Assembly (NCBI GenBank): GCA_946480585.1
Contig: CAMLKQ010000002.1
Location: 1 to 24,233 of the forward strand
Source of the DNA: an uncultured Kangiella sp.
Lineage (GTDB): Bacteria > Pseudomonadota > Gammaproteobacteria > Enterobacterales > DSM-103792
Length of the DNA: 24,233 nt
Direction of reading: 5' to 3'
The stretch's first letter is position 1, and each line of letters opens with the position of its first letter. Shown here piece by piece: positions 7,691 through 14,919 of the stretch. Both the position numbers and the translations under genes were made by a program. The notes under the pieces are model-generated. The model made no database searches. It worked only from the letters and a program-made list of their open reading frames with translations, and was not told where the DNA came from.

Positions 7691-7764
7691 GGCGGGGTGG
7701 CAGAGTGGTCATGCAGCGGACTGCAAATCCGTGGACGCCGGTTCGATTCCGACCTCCGCCTCCA
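7691..7764 (+). tRNA. cysT: tRNA-Cys (anticodon GCA)
   Basis: A 74-nt tRNA. The acceptor stem is GGCGGGG/CTCCGCC with one G:U pair, the anticodon is GCA at 7723-7725 within GGACTGCAAATCC, the T-loop is GTTCGATTC, and CCA is encoded. It is second in the array, as in the E. coli glyW-cysT-leuZ operon. Confidence 0.98.
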
Positions 7765-7819
7765 AATTTGTAAGCGCCTCTGGCGTGGTAGTGATTGTAA
7801 GAAACAACAAGTCAGTTTT

Positions 7820-7895
<76 letters not shown>

Positions 7896-7902
7896 GTAAA
7901 AA

Positions 7903-7928
7903 ACAAAGCCCCGTTCGCGGGGCTTTGT
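7903..7928 (-). terminator. bidirectional stem-loop, strongest as a minus-strand terminator
   Basis: ACAAAGCCCCG and CGGGGCTTTGT pair perfectly (11 bp) around TTCG. On the minus strand the stem is followed by TTTTTT, giving a strong terminator for transcripts arriving from the lipoprotein gene that ends at 8175. On the plus strand only CATTTCT follows, so tRNA transcription can probably pass on to tRNA-Leu. Confidence 0.7.
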
Positions 7929-8027
7929 CATTTCTAGCAGTGCAGACAGCAGTTTGTTGCCGCGATTGAGGCAGTGAACGCCAGCACGATTGCTGTGTGC
8001 GGTTGCGCTGATTACACTGCGGCCCAT

Positions 8028-8119
8028 GCCCGGGTGGCGAAATAGGTAGACGCAACGGACTTAAAATCCGTCGGCACCGTAAAAGGGCCGTACCGGTTCG
8101 ATTCCGGTCCCGGGCACCA
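8028..8119 (+). tRNA. leuZ: tRNA-Leu (anticodon TAA)
   Basis: A 92-nt type II tRNA. The acceptor stem is GCCCGGG/CCCGGGC, the anticodon stem is ACGGA/TCCGT with TAA at 8062-8064, the variable arm is long (TCGGCACC to GGGCCGTA), the T-loop is GTTCGATTC, and CCA is encoded. It is last in the array, matching leuZ in E. coli. Confidence 0.97.
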
Positions 8120-8174
8120 TTCCTTCGTTGTTCTCAGCTCAGACTGCTCGCCGCGTGAGCAGCACGACCGCCGC

Positions 8175-8705
8175 TCATCCACGTACCAAATCGACAGTTT
8201 CCAGAATGCGCAGTTCGCGTTCACGATCGTCGTGTTCATCTTCCAGATCGTCACGCTCACGACGCAGTTTGCGGCGCGCGTCATCGCTCAGCTCTTTCTT
8301 GGCGAGCTCACTGTCGATCTCGGCAATGCGCCGATCGATACGTTCCAGCGCCTGCTCGATCTCCCAAATCGCGTAACCGAAGCGGTATTGCCGCATGAAC
8401 TCGCCAGCCAGATCGGCCGGGCAGACGTTGTGATACGTTGCGCCACTGCGCCCGACATGAACGCCGTTCTCCGGTGTGCAATAGCTGAGCAGACCTTCAT
8501 CACGGCCGGCGCGGTAACGATCACCATCAATGCTGATGCCAAACTCGGCGCAGGCTTCCCGGTGATTGCTGAGCCGCGATAGCGGTGCGCCGTTCTGCCC
8601 GTCCAACAGACCAACGCCATACCAGTCGCCACTGCGGCACTCGGTTTCCGACAGGCTGGCACAACCGCCGAGCAACAGTGCAGTCAAAGCGAGCAGGGGT
8701 TTCAT
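8175..8705 (-). CDS. DUF2799-like lipoprotein
   Basis: A 176-residue predicted lipoprotein. A short signal peptide ends in the lipobox LLGGC, with the lipidated Cys at residue 15. The middle has repeated segments of the form GxxDG/GRDEGL (DWYGVGLLDG, DRYRAGRDEGL), which recall the DUF2799 family. The last 60 or so residues are a highly charged helix (RRIAEIDSELAKKELSDDAR, then DDLEDEHDDRERE) that should form a coiled coil. Its function is unknown. I chose this ATG because it puts the lipobox in place and has AAGGA upstream. It overlaps the stop codon of the TMEM175-like gene as ATGA, so the two are probably translationally coupled. Confidence 0.72.
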   Translation of the reverse strand: MKPLLALTALLLGGCASLSETECRSGDWYGVGLLDGQNGAPLSRLSNHREACAEFGISIDGDRYRAGRDEGLLSYCTPENGVHVGRSGATYHNVCPADLAGEFMRQYRFGYAIWEIEQALERIDRRIAEIDSELAKKELSDDARRKLRRERDDLEDEHDDRERELRILETVDLVRG

Positions 8706-9397
8706 GCAGATTTTCCTTGTTGTGCGTTTGCCAACAGACGGTTGGCCTTGATGCCATACCACGGCATCATGATGCCAAGCAGGCTGTACAGAAAGCCGCT
8801 GAATGGTCCGTATTGTGCCGGGACCAGCCACAAATACAACAGCGACAGCCAGGCGGGTATGGTCTGCAATACAAAGCTGTTCCGTTCCAGTCTGGCTTCC
8901 AGTTGATCCACTTCATCCAGTTGCAGTTGCGCCGACTTGCGCAGGGCATGCTGATAAAGCAGCGCTTGCCAACTGCACATCGCAAGAAAGCCAACGGCGT
9001 AAATGACGAACAGGCTGTTGATCGCCTGCAAGCCAATGCCGGTCATCGGCAATTGAAAAAAGCCGCCGCTGAGCCAGTGAAACAAGCTGCCGAAAACAAT
9101 CTTCAGCGGGTACACAAACACCAGCACCGTGCAGACCAAGGCCGACGTCAGCAGAATCGTGGTCATGTCACAGAGGCAGTAGCGTTGGCTCCAGCGCATA
9201 TGGCTGTACCAGAACATCAACAGCAGCGCCGCACTGGCGATAAAGGCAGGGATCGATTTCAGGGCGAGGATGAATTCGTCGAAACTGGTCGGCACGTTAT
9301 CGCCGGCAATCACCAGCAGCGTTAGCGAGAAGGCAAAGGCTGCGTCGGTGAAAGCCTCCAACCGGGTTGATTGGCGGGTGGGTTTCTCGGCCGTCAT
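8702..9397 (-). CDS. TMEM175-family (DUF1211) membrane protein
   Basis: A 231-residue integral membrane protein with about six hydrophobic segments. Its first helix carries RLEAFTDAAFAFSLTLLV (residues 12-29). This fits the R-x3-F-[ST]-D signature of bacterial TMEM175 proteins, which form tetrameric, weakly K+-selective channels. A charged linker (about 160-180, QLDEVDQLEARLER) separates the last helices. Open reading continues upstream, but the ATG at 9397 has AGGAAG 6 nt before it and places the signature at the expected N-terminus. It is the first gene of a two-gene unit with the overlapping lipoprotein. Channel function is inferred from the family, not seen directly. Confidence 0.78.
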   Translation of the reverse strand: MTAEKPTRQSTRLEAFTDAAFAFSLTLLVIAGDNVPTSFDEFILALKSIPAFIASAALLLMFWYSHMRWSQRYCLCDMTTILLTSALVCTVLVFVYPLKIVFGSLFHWLSGGFFQLPMTGIGLQAINSLFVIYAVGFLAMCSWQALLYQHALRKSAQLQLDEVDQLEARLERNSFVLQTIPAWLSLLYLWLVPAQYGPFSGFLYSLLGIMMPWYGIKANRLLANAQQGKSA

Positions 9398-9500
9398 GGT
9401 GAGCTTCCTGCAGGACCGGTTGCTGGATGGCGCGGACCGGTCGAAACGGATGATTTCCCAATCTAGCAGAGCCGTCATCAGGCAGGTACCGCCATCTGAA

Positions 9501-9542
9501 CTGACCCGGATCAAGCGGCGGCCGGCAAGGTCGCACTAGCAT
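9501..9542 (+). promoter_or_regulatory. FNR/Anr-type class II promoter of the CM-DGC/ubiT operon
   Basis: CTGAC-CCGG-ATCAA (9501-9514) has one perfect half and one 3/5 half of the FNR/Anr consensus TTGAT-N4-ATCAA. After 22 bp comes TAGCAT (9537-9542), matching TATAAT at 4/6 including the key first, second and last bases. This is the spacing of FNR class II promoters (site centred at -41.5). The predicted start is then at 9549, the A of the ATG. Confidence 0.6.
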
Positions 9543-9548
9543 GCGAAG

Positions 9549-10304
9549 ATGAATCCGCTCGCCGACAACGCCGACAGCCTCGACGGGTTGCGCCAACAGA
9601 TCGACCAGCTCGACAGCCGGTTGCTGGCGCTGCTCGCACAGCGCCAGCAACTGGTGCAACAGATTGCCGCGCGCAAAACCGGGCCTGAATCGGTGCCGGC
9701 TTACGATCGGCTTTTGCCGATGCTGCGCGCACGTGGCGAGCGGGCCGCGGCGCTAGGCCTCGACCGTGATTTCATCGTGCGTCTGTTTCAGCAGATCGCC
9801 CATCAGGCGATGAGCACGCAGCGGGGCCTGATGGCTCAGGCCCCCACATCAGAGGCAAAAAGCGAACCCATTGCAGCGACCACGCCAGCACTGCCACTGG
9901 TTTACAGCTGCTCGGGCTGCTCCAGTTCGGCCCAGCTCGCCAATGATCTGGCGCTTGCGCTGGATCGCGAACAATTGGCGGAAATGTCGTGTATTGCCGG
10001 TGTCGGCGGTGATGTGCCGGCGCTGGTCAAAACAGCGAAGTCAGGACGCGCCATTGTCGCTATCGACGGTTGCAGCCGCGTTTGTGCCAAGCGCAGCCTT
10101 GAGCGGCATGGTGTAACGCCGGCTCAGCACGTGGTGCTGAGCCAATGGGGCGCCAAGAAAACCTTGCATCGGCATTATCAGGCCGATGAATTGCTGATTG
10201 CCAAAGCCAGGCTGCACGATTGCCTGATGCAGCTGCAAGAAAAGCCGGCGGTGGCGACAAGCCACACGGGCAATGCCAATGATCAGAACGAGGAACAGCC
10301 GTGA
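9549..10304 (+). CDS. chorismate-mutase-like domain fused to a DGC domain
   Basis: A 251-residue two-domain protein. Residues about 11-93 match AroQ-type chorismate mutase. Aligned to the E. coli PheA domain, Arg15, Arg32, Lys43, Arg54 and Gln91 match catalytic residues Arg11, Arg28, Lys39, Arg51 and Gln88, but the Glu52 position is Leu55. A Pro/Ala-rich linker leads to a DGC domain (about 117-205) with Cys121, Cys124, Cys148, Cys175 and Cys179 in CSGCSS, MSCIAGVGGD and IDGCSRVCAK. DGC proteins are predicted metal-binding and of unknown function. The gene overlaps ubiT (GTGA), so a role in anaerobic ubiquinone synthesis, perhaps handling prephenate, is inferred. There is no good ribosome binding site, and the mRNA may be leaderless. 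Confidence 0.82.
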   Translation: MNPLADNADSLDGLRQQIDQLDSRLLALLAQRQQLVQQIAARKTGPESVPAYDRLLPMLRARGERAAALGLDRDFIVRLFQQIAHQAMSTQRGLMAQAPTSEAKSEPIAATTPALPLVYSCSGCSSSAQLANDLALALDREQLAEMSCIAGVGGDVPALVKTAKSGRAIVAIDGCSRVCAKRSLERHGVTPAQHVVLSQWGAKKTLHRHYQADELLIAKARLHDCLMQLQEKPAVATSHTGNANDQNEEQP

Positions 10305-10792
10305 ATCCGATGCATGCCGCCCTTGCGTCCCTGCAGCAATCACCCGCACTGGATGCCGTGGCCAGGCGCTGCCTGGTGCAGCTGCCGGCAGTCGGGCGCT
10401 GGCTGCCACCACCGTTGCTCGAGCGCGCTGCGACCCGCTTGCTGAATGAGATGCTGCAGGAGCCATTGCGCAACGGTGCGCTGACCGAGCTCGACAATCG
10501 CTGGCTGGCGATTGACTGCACCGATTGGCCGTATCCGATCCGGATCACGCGGTGCGGTCAGCGTTTGCACGCCAGCACTCAGCGTGGCCCGACAGATGCG
10601 AGCATTCGCGGTGATCTGCAATCCTTTCTCATTTTGCTGCGACAGGAACGCGATCCGGACACGCTGTTCTTTCAGCGCAAATTGGTGATGCAGGGTGACA
10701 CCGAGCTGGCGCTGGCGGTGAAGAATTTTCTCGATACGCTGGAACCGGAACGGATGCCGGCGCCATTACGCTGGCTGCTGGAACGCGCCTGA
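10301..10792 (+). CDS. ubiT: UbiT, SCP2-domain ubiquinone biosynthesis accessory factor
   Basis: A 163-residue protein with an SCP2 lipid-binding fold (LTELDNRWLAIDCTD, FFQRKLVMQGDTELALAVKN). The segment RKLVMQGDTELAL is characteristic of the UbiT (YhbT) family. UbiT binds prenyl lipids and, with UbiU and UbiV, supports ubiquinone synthesis without oxygen. It starts at GTG overlapping the previous stop codon, with GAGGA 7 nt upstream, so it is translationally coupled to the CM-DGC gene. An ATG three codons on is possible. It converges on ubiV, and the 69-bp gap shows no clear terminator. Confidence 0.9.
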   Translation: MNPMHAALASLQQSPALDAVARRCLVQLPAVGRWLPPPLLERAATRLLNEMLQEPLRNGALTELDNRWLAIDCTDWPYPIRITRCGQRLHASTQRGPTDASIRGDLQSFLILLRQERDPDTLFFQRKLVMQGDTELALAVKNFLDTLEPERMPAPLRWLLERA

Positions 10793-10861
10793 ATGTCCTC
10801 AGACTCCTGATGACAACCCACATAACAGCATGCTGACAACGCGCGCCAGTATGGACCTTGA

Positions 10862-11797
10862 CTAACTGACTGGCAGTACCCGGATCATACCGGGCGCACC
10901 ATACCAGTAACCATCGCAATCGGTTTCGGCGCTACGGGCTTTTTCAAGTGCGCGCTTGCCTTGGATAGCATCGGTGAGTGCCTGGACTCTTTCAAAAAAT
11001 GTCTGTGTCGACGCAAAGAATGCCGGCGAGTGCGGACTAAACCGAAAGGCGTTGACGCCGCGCTGTTGCATGTCCTGCCAGGCATGACGCAGATCCAGAC
11101 AACGACCGGATTGGGTCTGGATACCGTTGATGGTGAACAGGCGATCGCCATCCTGACTGTAAACCGGCATGCCATCGCTATCCTCGATGCAGCGAAACTC
11201 GCAGCGGTCCTTCGGCAAGTCGTGGTGGCGGGCGGTAAAGCAGCGCGCCGAATGCGCCAGTGGCATCAGGCCGTAGCCAAACACTTCCAGTTCTGGCAGC
11301 GGCGCCGACGACAGCTCGCACGCTTCCTGTTGCAGCAACTGCAGCTGTTCGCGAGACAGCTCCAGCGGCAGCACCCAACGCTGCAAGCCGCTCTGTTGCA
11401 AGAAGCGCAAGGCGCGGCCGTTGTAGAGATTGATATGAGGTCCGGTAACAAACGGCAAACCACGTTCGCTGCAGAACTGCACCGCCGCCATGTCATTGGC
11501 TTCGACCAGAAACTCGCCGTTGTTGCAGGCGCGCTCGACACCGGCGAGTTCTGATTGGGCTTCGATGAGTGTCAGGGTGGACAGCACCACTTGCTTGCCG
11601 CACGCGGCGAGGCTGCGTGCGACGTCGAGCCATTCTGGCAGGCGCAGACTGCGGCGTTTGCTGCACACCACTTCACCGAGATAGACGGTTTGAACGGGTG
11701 CCGTTGCAAGCGCTTGATAAAAGTCCAGCAGTTGCGTTTTGTCCCAGTAGTACAGCACCGGTCCGATGCTCAATTGCAGTGACGATGTCGGGAGCAT
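10862..11797 (-). CDS. ubiV: UbiV, U32-family O2-independent ubiquinone hydroxylase subunit
   Basis: A 311-residue peptidase-U32-family protein with no protease role expected. Cys45, Cys186, Cys199 and Cys203 reproduce the C-x12-C-x3-C spacing of the [4Fe-4S] ligands known in E. coli UbiV (recalled as Cys39, 180, 193 and 197). Other family segments are SIGPVLYYW, VVCSKRRSL, GPHINLYNG and VFGYGLMPLAHSARCF. UbiV pairs with UbiU to hydroxylate ubiquinone precursors without O2. It lies 91 bp after ubiU in the same direction. The ribosome binding site is weak. Confidence 0.94.
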   Translation of the reverse strand: MLPTSSLQLSIGPVLYYWDKTQLLDFYQALATAPVQTVYLGEVVCSKRRSLRLPEWLDVARSLAACGKQVVLSTLTLIEAQSELAGVERACNNGEFLVEANDMAAVQFCSERGLPFVTGPHINLYNGRALRFLQQSGLQRWVLPLELSREQLQLLQQEACELSSAPLPELEVFGYGLMPLAHSARCFTARHHDLPKDRCEFRCIEDSDGMPVYSQDGDRLFTINGIQTQSGRCLDLRHAWQDMQQRGVNAFRFSPHSPAFFASTQTFFERVQALTDAIQGKRALEKARSAETDCDGYWYGAPGMIRVLPVS

Positions 11798-11888
11798 GTT
11801 TCAGTGTCTCGTAATGTGGCGTTGTTCTGGTTCGGCCGCAGTGTGCGGAGGCTTGTGACTGGCGCTTGGCCATCGGTCACACAATTCG

Positions 11889-12884
11889 TTATTGCCAGGC
11901 GCGGTGATAGGCGCCGAAGGTCGTTTGCGCGCCTTCGGACAGATCGGCCAGCGTTTGCTGCCACGCGGCGGCGGGCGTGAAGTCGGCCGTCGTTGCTGCA
12001 GCATCCAGCGCCTGCCGCCAGATCCGGGCAACTTGGGCAACGTAGGCTGGACTGCGCTGACGGCCTTCGATCTTGATCGCTTTGATACCGATGCGCTTCA
12101 GCTCCGGCAGCAGATCGAGCGTGTTGAGACTGACCGGCTCTTCCAGCGCGTGATAGCGCTTGCCGTTGACGACGAAGCGGCCTTTGCAGAGGGTGGGGTA
12201 GCCCGCGCGCTCACCGGGCGCAAACCGATCGATCAAGCTGCCGTTCAAGCGAGACTCCAGCACGCCATTGCTGTGTTCTTCCCAGCGGACGAACTTGGCC
12301 GGCGAGCAAGCGCCGCAAGTATTCGGTGCTTCACCGGTGACGTACGACGACAACTGGCAACGGCCTTCGGCCATGATGCACAGCGAGCCAAAACCAAACA
12401 CTTCGATGGCACACGGCGATGCGGCGGCGACGGCGCGCACTTGTGCCAGCGACAGTACGCGCGGCAGCACCGCCCGACCGATACCGAAGTGGCGATGATA
12501 GAACGCGAGGCTCGCCTGACTGGTGGCCGATGCCTGTACCGACAAATGCAGCGGCAGATTCGGGTGACGCGTGGCGGCATAGTCGAGTACCGCGATGTCG
12601 GCCGCGATCAAGGCATCGGCGCCGAGTGCGGCCGCTTGATCCACCGCGCGCTGCCAGCGCGACCAGCCACCGGCTTGGGCATAGGTATTGATGGCGATGA
12701 ACAGTTTGCGGTCGAGTTTGCGAATCAGGCCGATCGCTTGCTGCAGATCCTGGTCGGTGAAATTCAGCCCGGCAAAATGGCGGGCATTGGTGTCGTCTTT
12801 GAAACCGACATAGACCGCATCGGCGCCGTTTTCGATGGCGGCCTTCAGCGAGGGCAGATTGCCTGCCGGGCAAACGAGTTCCAT
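11889..12884 (-). CDS. ubiU: UbiU, U32-family O2-independent ubiquinone hydroxylase subunit
   Basis: A 331-residue U32-family protein starting MELVCPAGNLPSLKAAIENG, nearly the E. coli UbiU N-terminus, with DDTNARHFAGLNF following. Cys169, Cys176, Cys193 and Cys233 match the four [4Fe-4S] ligands of E. coli UbiU to within one residue. UbiU and UbiV form a heterodimer that hydroxylates the quinone ring anaerobically. A TTG four codons upstream is open, but the ATG at 12884 has TTTTGGAG at the right distance and agrees with the family start. The gene begins 18 bp after the ThDP enzyme stop codon, so the two share a transcript. Confidence 0.95.
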   Translation of the reverse strand: MELVCPAGNLPSLKAAIENGADAVYVGFKDDTNARHFAGLNFTDQDLQQAIGLIRKLDRKLFIAINTYAQAGGWSRWQRAVDQAAALGADALIAADIAVLDYAATRHPNLPLHLSVQASATSQASLAFYHRHFGIGRAVLPRVLSLAQVRAVAAASPCAIEVFGFGSLCIMAEGRCQLSSYVTGEAPNTCGACSPAKFVRWEEHSNGVLESRLNGSLIDRFAPGERAGYPTLCKGRFVVNGKRYHALEEPVSLNTLDLLPELKRIGIKAIKIEGRQRSPAYVAQVARIWRQALDAAATTADFTPAAAWQQTLADLSEGAQTTFGAYHRAWQ

Positions 12885-12902
12885 GCCATTCTCCAAAAGG
12901 AA

Positions 12903-14741
12903 TCAGTTCTGCGTGTCGGTTGCGCGGTGTGCATCTGCCTGACACAGCGCGAGCCATTGCTGATTGGCATCCGGATCACCGTTGCGCGCTTTGATAAACA
13001 GATTGAGCATCCGGATTTCCGGGCTCTGGAATGCCGTGCCGGCAGGGCATGGCACTTCAAGCAGGGTCAATCCCTGATTGCGGACAATGGCGGCACGGAA
13101 TTGTTCACGAAAGCTCGCCACGGTGTCGCAGCGATAAGTCAGACCACCGTAGGCGCGGATGATGGCGGTCACGTCAAAGCCATCGTCAGAGCAGTGATAG
13201 ATCGGTCCATCACCGGATTTGCCCAGATCAAAGATGTTGTTGCGCATGTAAAGGATGAGCAGCGGCAGCTTTTCCTTTTGCACATGGATCAGTTCATTGA
13301 GTTGAAAATGGAAACCGCCGTCACCGGTCAGCAGAATCACCCGATCGCCAGTGCTATTCGCTGCCTGCGCCTTGACGTGTTCTGCCGCGACCCGGGCATA
13401 CGGCAGACTGGTGCCCATCGCGGCATACCACGGATTGGCGAGCCAGCTGCGGCCTAGCTGACTGGCGCGCGTTTGCAGGCCGCAGCTGGCAAAAAACGAA
13501 TTGCCGACTTCCGGTACGTAGATGTAAGCGTGTTCGCGATCTTCCGCTTGCAGGGCGTTGAGCACGTCGGCCAGATTATGAAACGCGAGCGCTGCCTCTG
13601 GTGCCGGCAGGGGCGGTAGTGGCGCTGGCTGCGGTGGCGTCGCGCGAAAGCTGGCCGGCAGGAGGGTGGCAAGCTGTTGCAGCAGGACTTGCAGATCCTG
13701 CTCCTGTGGCAGCGTGCTTTTTACCGTGGTGCGATTGGGAATGAGTCCGATGCGGTGGGTGCCGGTCTGAAAGGCATGACCGGTATCCTGACTGAAAACA
13801 CTGGTGCCGAAATCGAGCACGTAATCGACTTGCGTGTCGATGTAATGACGGCGACGGCTTTCAGTGAATGCCCCGTTGTAACCACCAAGGCAGAGCGGAT
13901 CAAAATCATCGAACAAGCCCTTGGCAAACCAGCTGGTGGCGTAGGGGATTTGATGACGCTGACAGAACGCTTGCAAGGACTGTCGCAGCGGCAAGTTCAG
14001 CTTGACCTGTTCGCCGATGTAAACGAGTGGTGCCTTGGCCTGTTGCAGCTTGCTGGCAATGGTCGCTGCGATCAATTCGGCGCCGGCCAGCATCATCGGG
14101 CTGGCCGGCGCTGCCGAGCATGAGGCTGGCAGGTCGAGCGCCTGGGTTTTGGCAAACACCAGATCGCGCGGGATCTCGATAAACACCGGCTCACGTTTCA
14201 GCCAGGCATGACGAATCAATTCATAAAAATGATAAGCCGCGACATTTGGCTGGCCCGGGTGGCGCGCGCCCTGCAACCGTTCGGCGCGTATGCCGAGGCC
14301 AGCGAATGCCCGTAAGGCGGCATCATAATCCGCACGCCACGCTCCGCTGGGGTGTACGGTATGGTGGATGGCATTGCGATGCACTTCAGCTTCGCCGGGC
14401 GCACCGGACAGAAAAACGACCGGCAGGCTTTCGGTTTTCGCCAACGCGGCGGCGCTGATGCAGGGCAGACTGCCAACGGTGTAGGTGGTCAGACAAAATC
14501 CGATACCGCGGATCTCGGCATCACCGCAGGCACAAAAACTCGCGTGCATTTCATTGCTGGCCGGCAAGACCTGCAAGGCTGGATCAAACGCTGCAATCAG
14601 ATTGGCTGCGAAGTCGCCACCGACGCCATAAATGCGTTCGGCGCCAAAGTGCTTCAGTACGCTGACCATGGCGTCGCCGAGTGTCGGCAGTTGACGGGCA
14701 TACGCCATGCCAAAATTCGCTTCATCAAGACAGTGAGTCAT
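12903..14741 (-). CDS. thiamine-diphosphate 2-oxoacid decarboxylase-like enzyme
   Basis: A 612-residue ThDP enzyme of the pyruvate decarboxylase/acetolactate synthase superfamily. The N-terminal PYR domain has YGVGGDF and the cofactor-activating Glu64 (SNEMHASF). A His pair at 126-127 (NAIHHTVHPSG) recalls the HH motif of pyruvate, indolepyruvate and phenylpyruvate decarboxylases. The central domain is followed by the C-terminal ThDP/Mg motif GDGG (473-476) to NN (501-502). After NN comes IFDLGKSGDG rather than the usual pyruvate-decarboxylase sequence, so it is a divergent member. It is first in an operon with ubiU and ubiV. The substrate is unknown; phenylpyruvate is my speculation. I chose the ATG at 14741 because the upstream TTG at 14825 lies inside the FNR-type site. 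Confidence 0.8.
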   Translation of the reverse strand: MTHCLDEANFGMAYARQLPTLGDAMVSVLKHFGAERIYGVGGDFAANLIAAFDPALQVLPASNEMHASFCACGDAEIRGIGFCLTTYTVGSLPCISAAALAKTESLPVVFLSGAPGEAEVHRNAIHHTVHPSGAWRADYDAALRAFAGLGIRAERLQGARHPGQPNVAAYHFYELIRHAWLKREPVFIEIPRDLVFAKTQALDLPASCSAAPASPMMLAGAELIAATIASKLQQAKAPLVYIGEQVKLNLPLRQSLQAFCQRHQIPYATSWFAKGLFDDFDPLCLGGYNGAFTESRRRHYIDTQVDYVLDFGTSVFSQDTGHAFQTGTHRIGLIPNRTTVKSTLPQEQDLQVLLQQLATLLPASFRATPPQPAPLPPLPAPEAALAFHNLADVLNALQAEDREHAYIYVPEVGNSFFASCGLQTRASQLGRSWLANPWYAAMGTSLPYARVAAEHVKAQAANSTGDRVILLTGDGGFHFQLNELIHVQKEKLPLLILYMRNNIFDLGKSGDGPIYHCSDDGFDVTAIIRAYGGLTYRCDTVASFREQFRAAIVRNQGLTLLEVPCPAGTAFQSPEIRMLNLFIKARNGDPDANQQWLALCQADAHRATDTQN

Positions 14742-14783
14742 TGCAGCATCCGCAGCAGCGGCCCGCTCGGCAGAAAGAGCTTC

Positions 14784-14825
14784 ATTGTCTGGCGGAAAGT
14801 CGGCGCCGATGTTGACTCGCGTCAA
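14784..14825 (-). promoter_or_regulatory. FNR/Anr-type class II promoter of the ThDP-ubiU-ubiV operon
   Basis: TTGAC-TCGC-GTCAA (14812-14825) is a perfect palindrome differing from TTGAT-N4-ATCAA by one base per half. On the minus strand, exactly 22 bp follow before GACAAT (14789-14784), a 4/6 match to TATAAT. This is class II FNR geometry and predicts a start near 14777, 36 nt before the ATG at 14741. The site could also serve the divergent gene at 14920. Confidence 0.72.
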
Positions 14826-14919
14826 AGGCTGGCTGGCCTTTTTCGCGTCACGCTCAAGCTACGCTTAAGATAGGGTCGCTAAACTGTCATTGCACGGATT
14901 CTGTGAGGAGAAAAGGCTT

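Noticed and set aside
8028..8174. tRNA-Leu 3' end as an integration (att) site
   Set aside because: No integrase gene and no second copy of the tRNA 3' end is seen in the window.
9541..9552. Three-codon micro-frame before the CM-DGC gene as a coupling leader peptide
   Set aside because: It has no ribosome binding site and lies upstream of the predicted transcription start, so it is probably chance.
11892..13457. A 521-codon open frame on the plus strand across ubiU and the ThDP gene
   Set aside because: It is antisense to two well-supported genes, with no domain, signal or convincing start.
14748..14825. TTG at 14825 as start of the ThDP gene
   Set aside because: It lies within the FNR-type palindrome, upstream of the predicted transcription start, and has no ribosome binding site.
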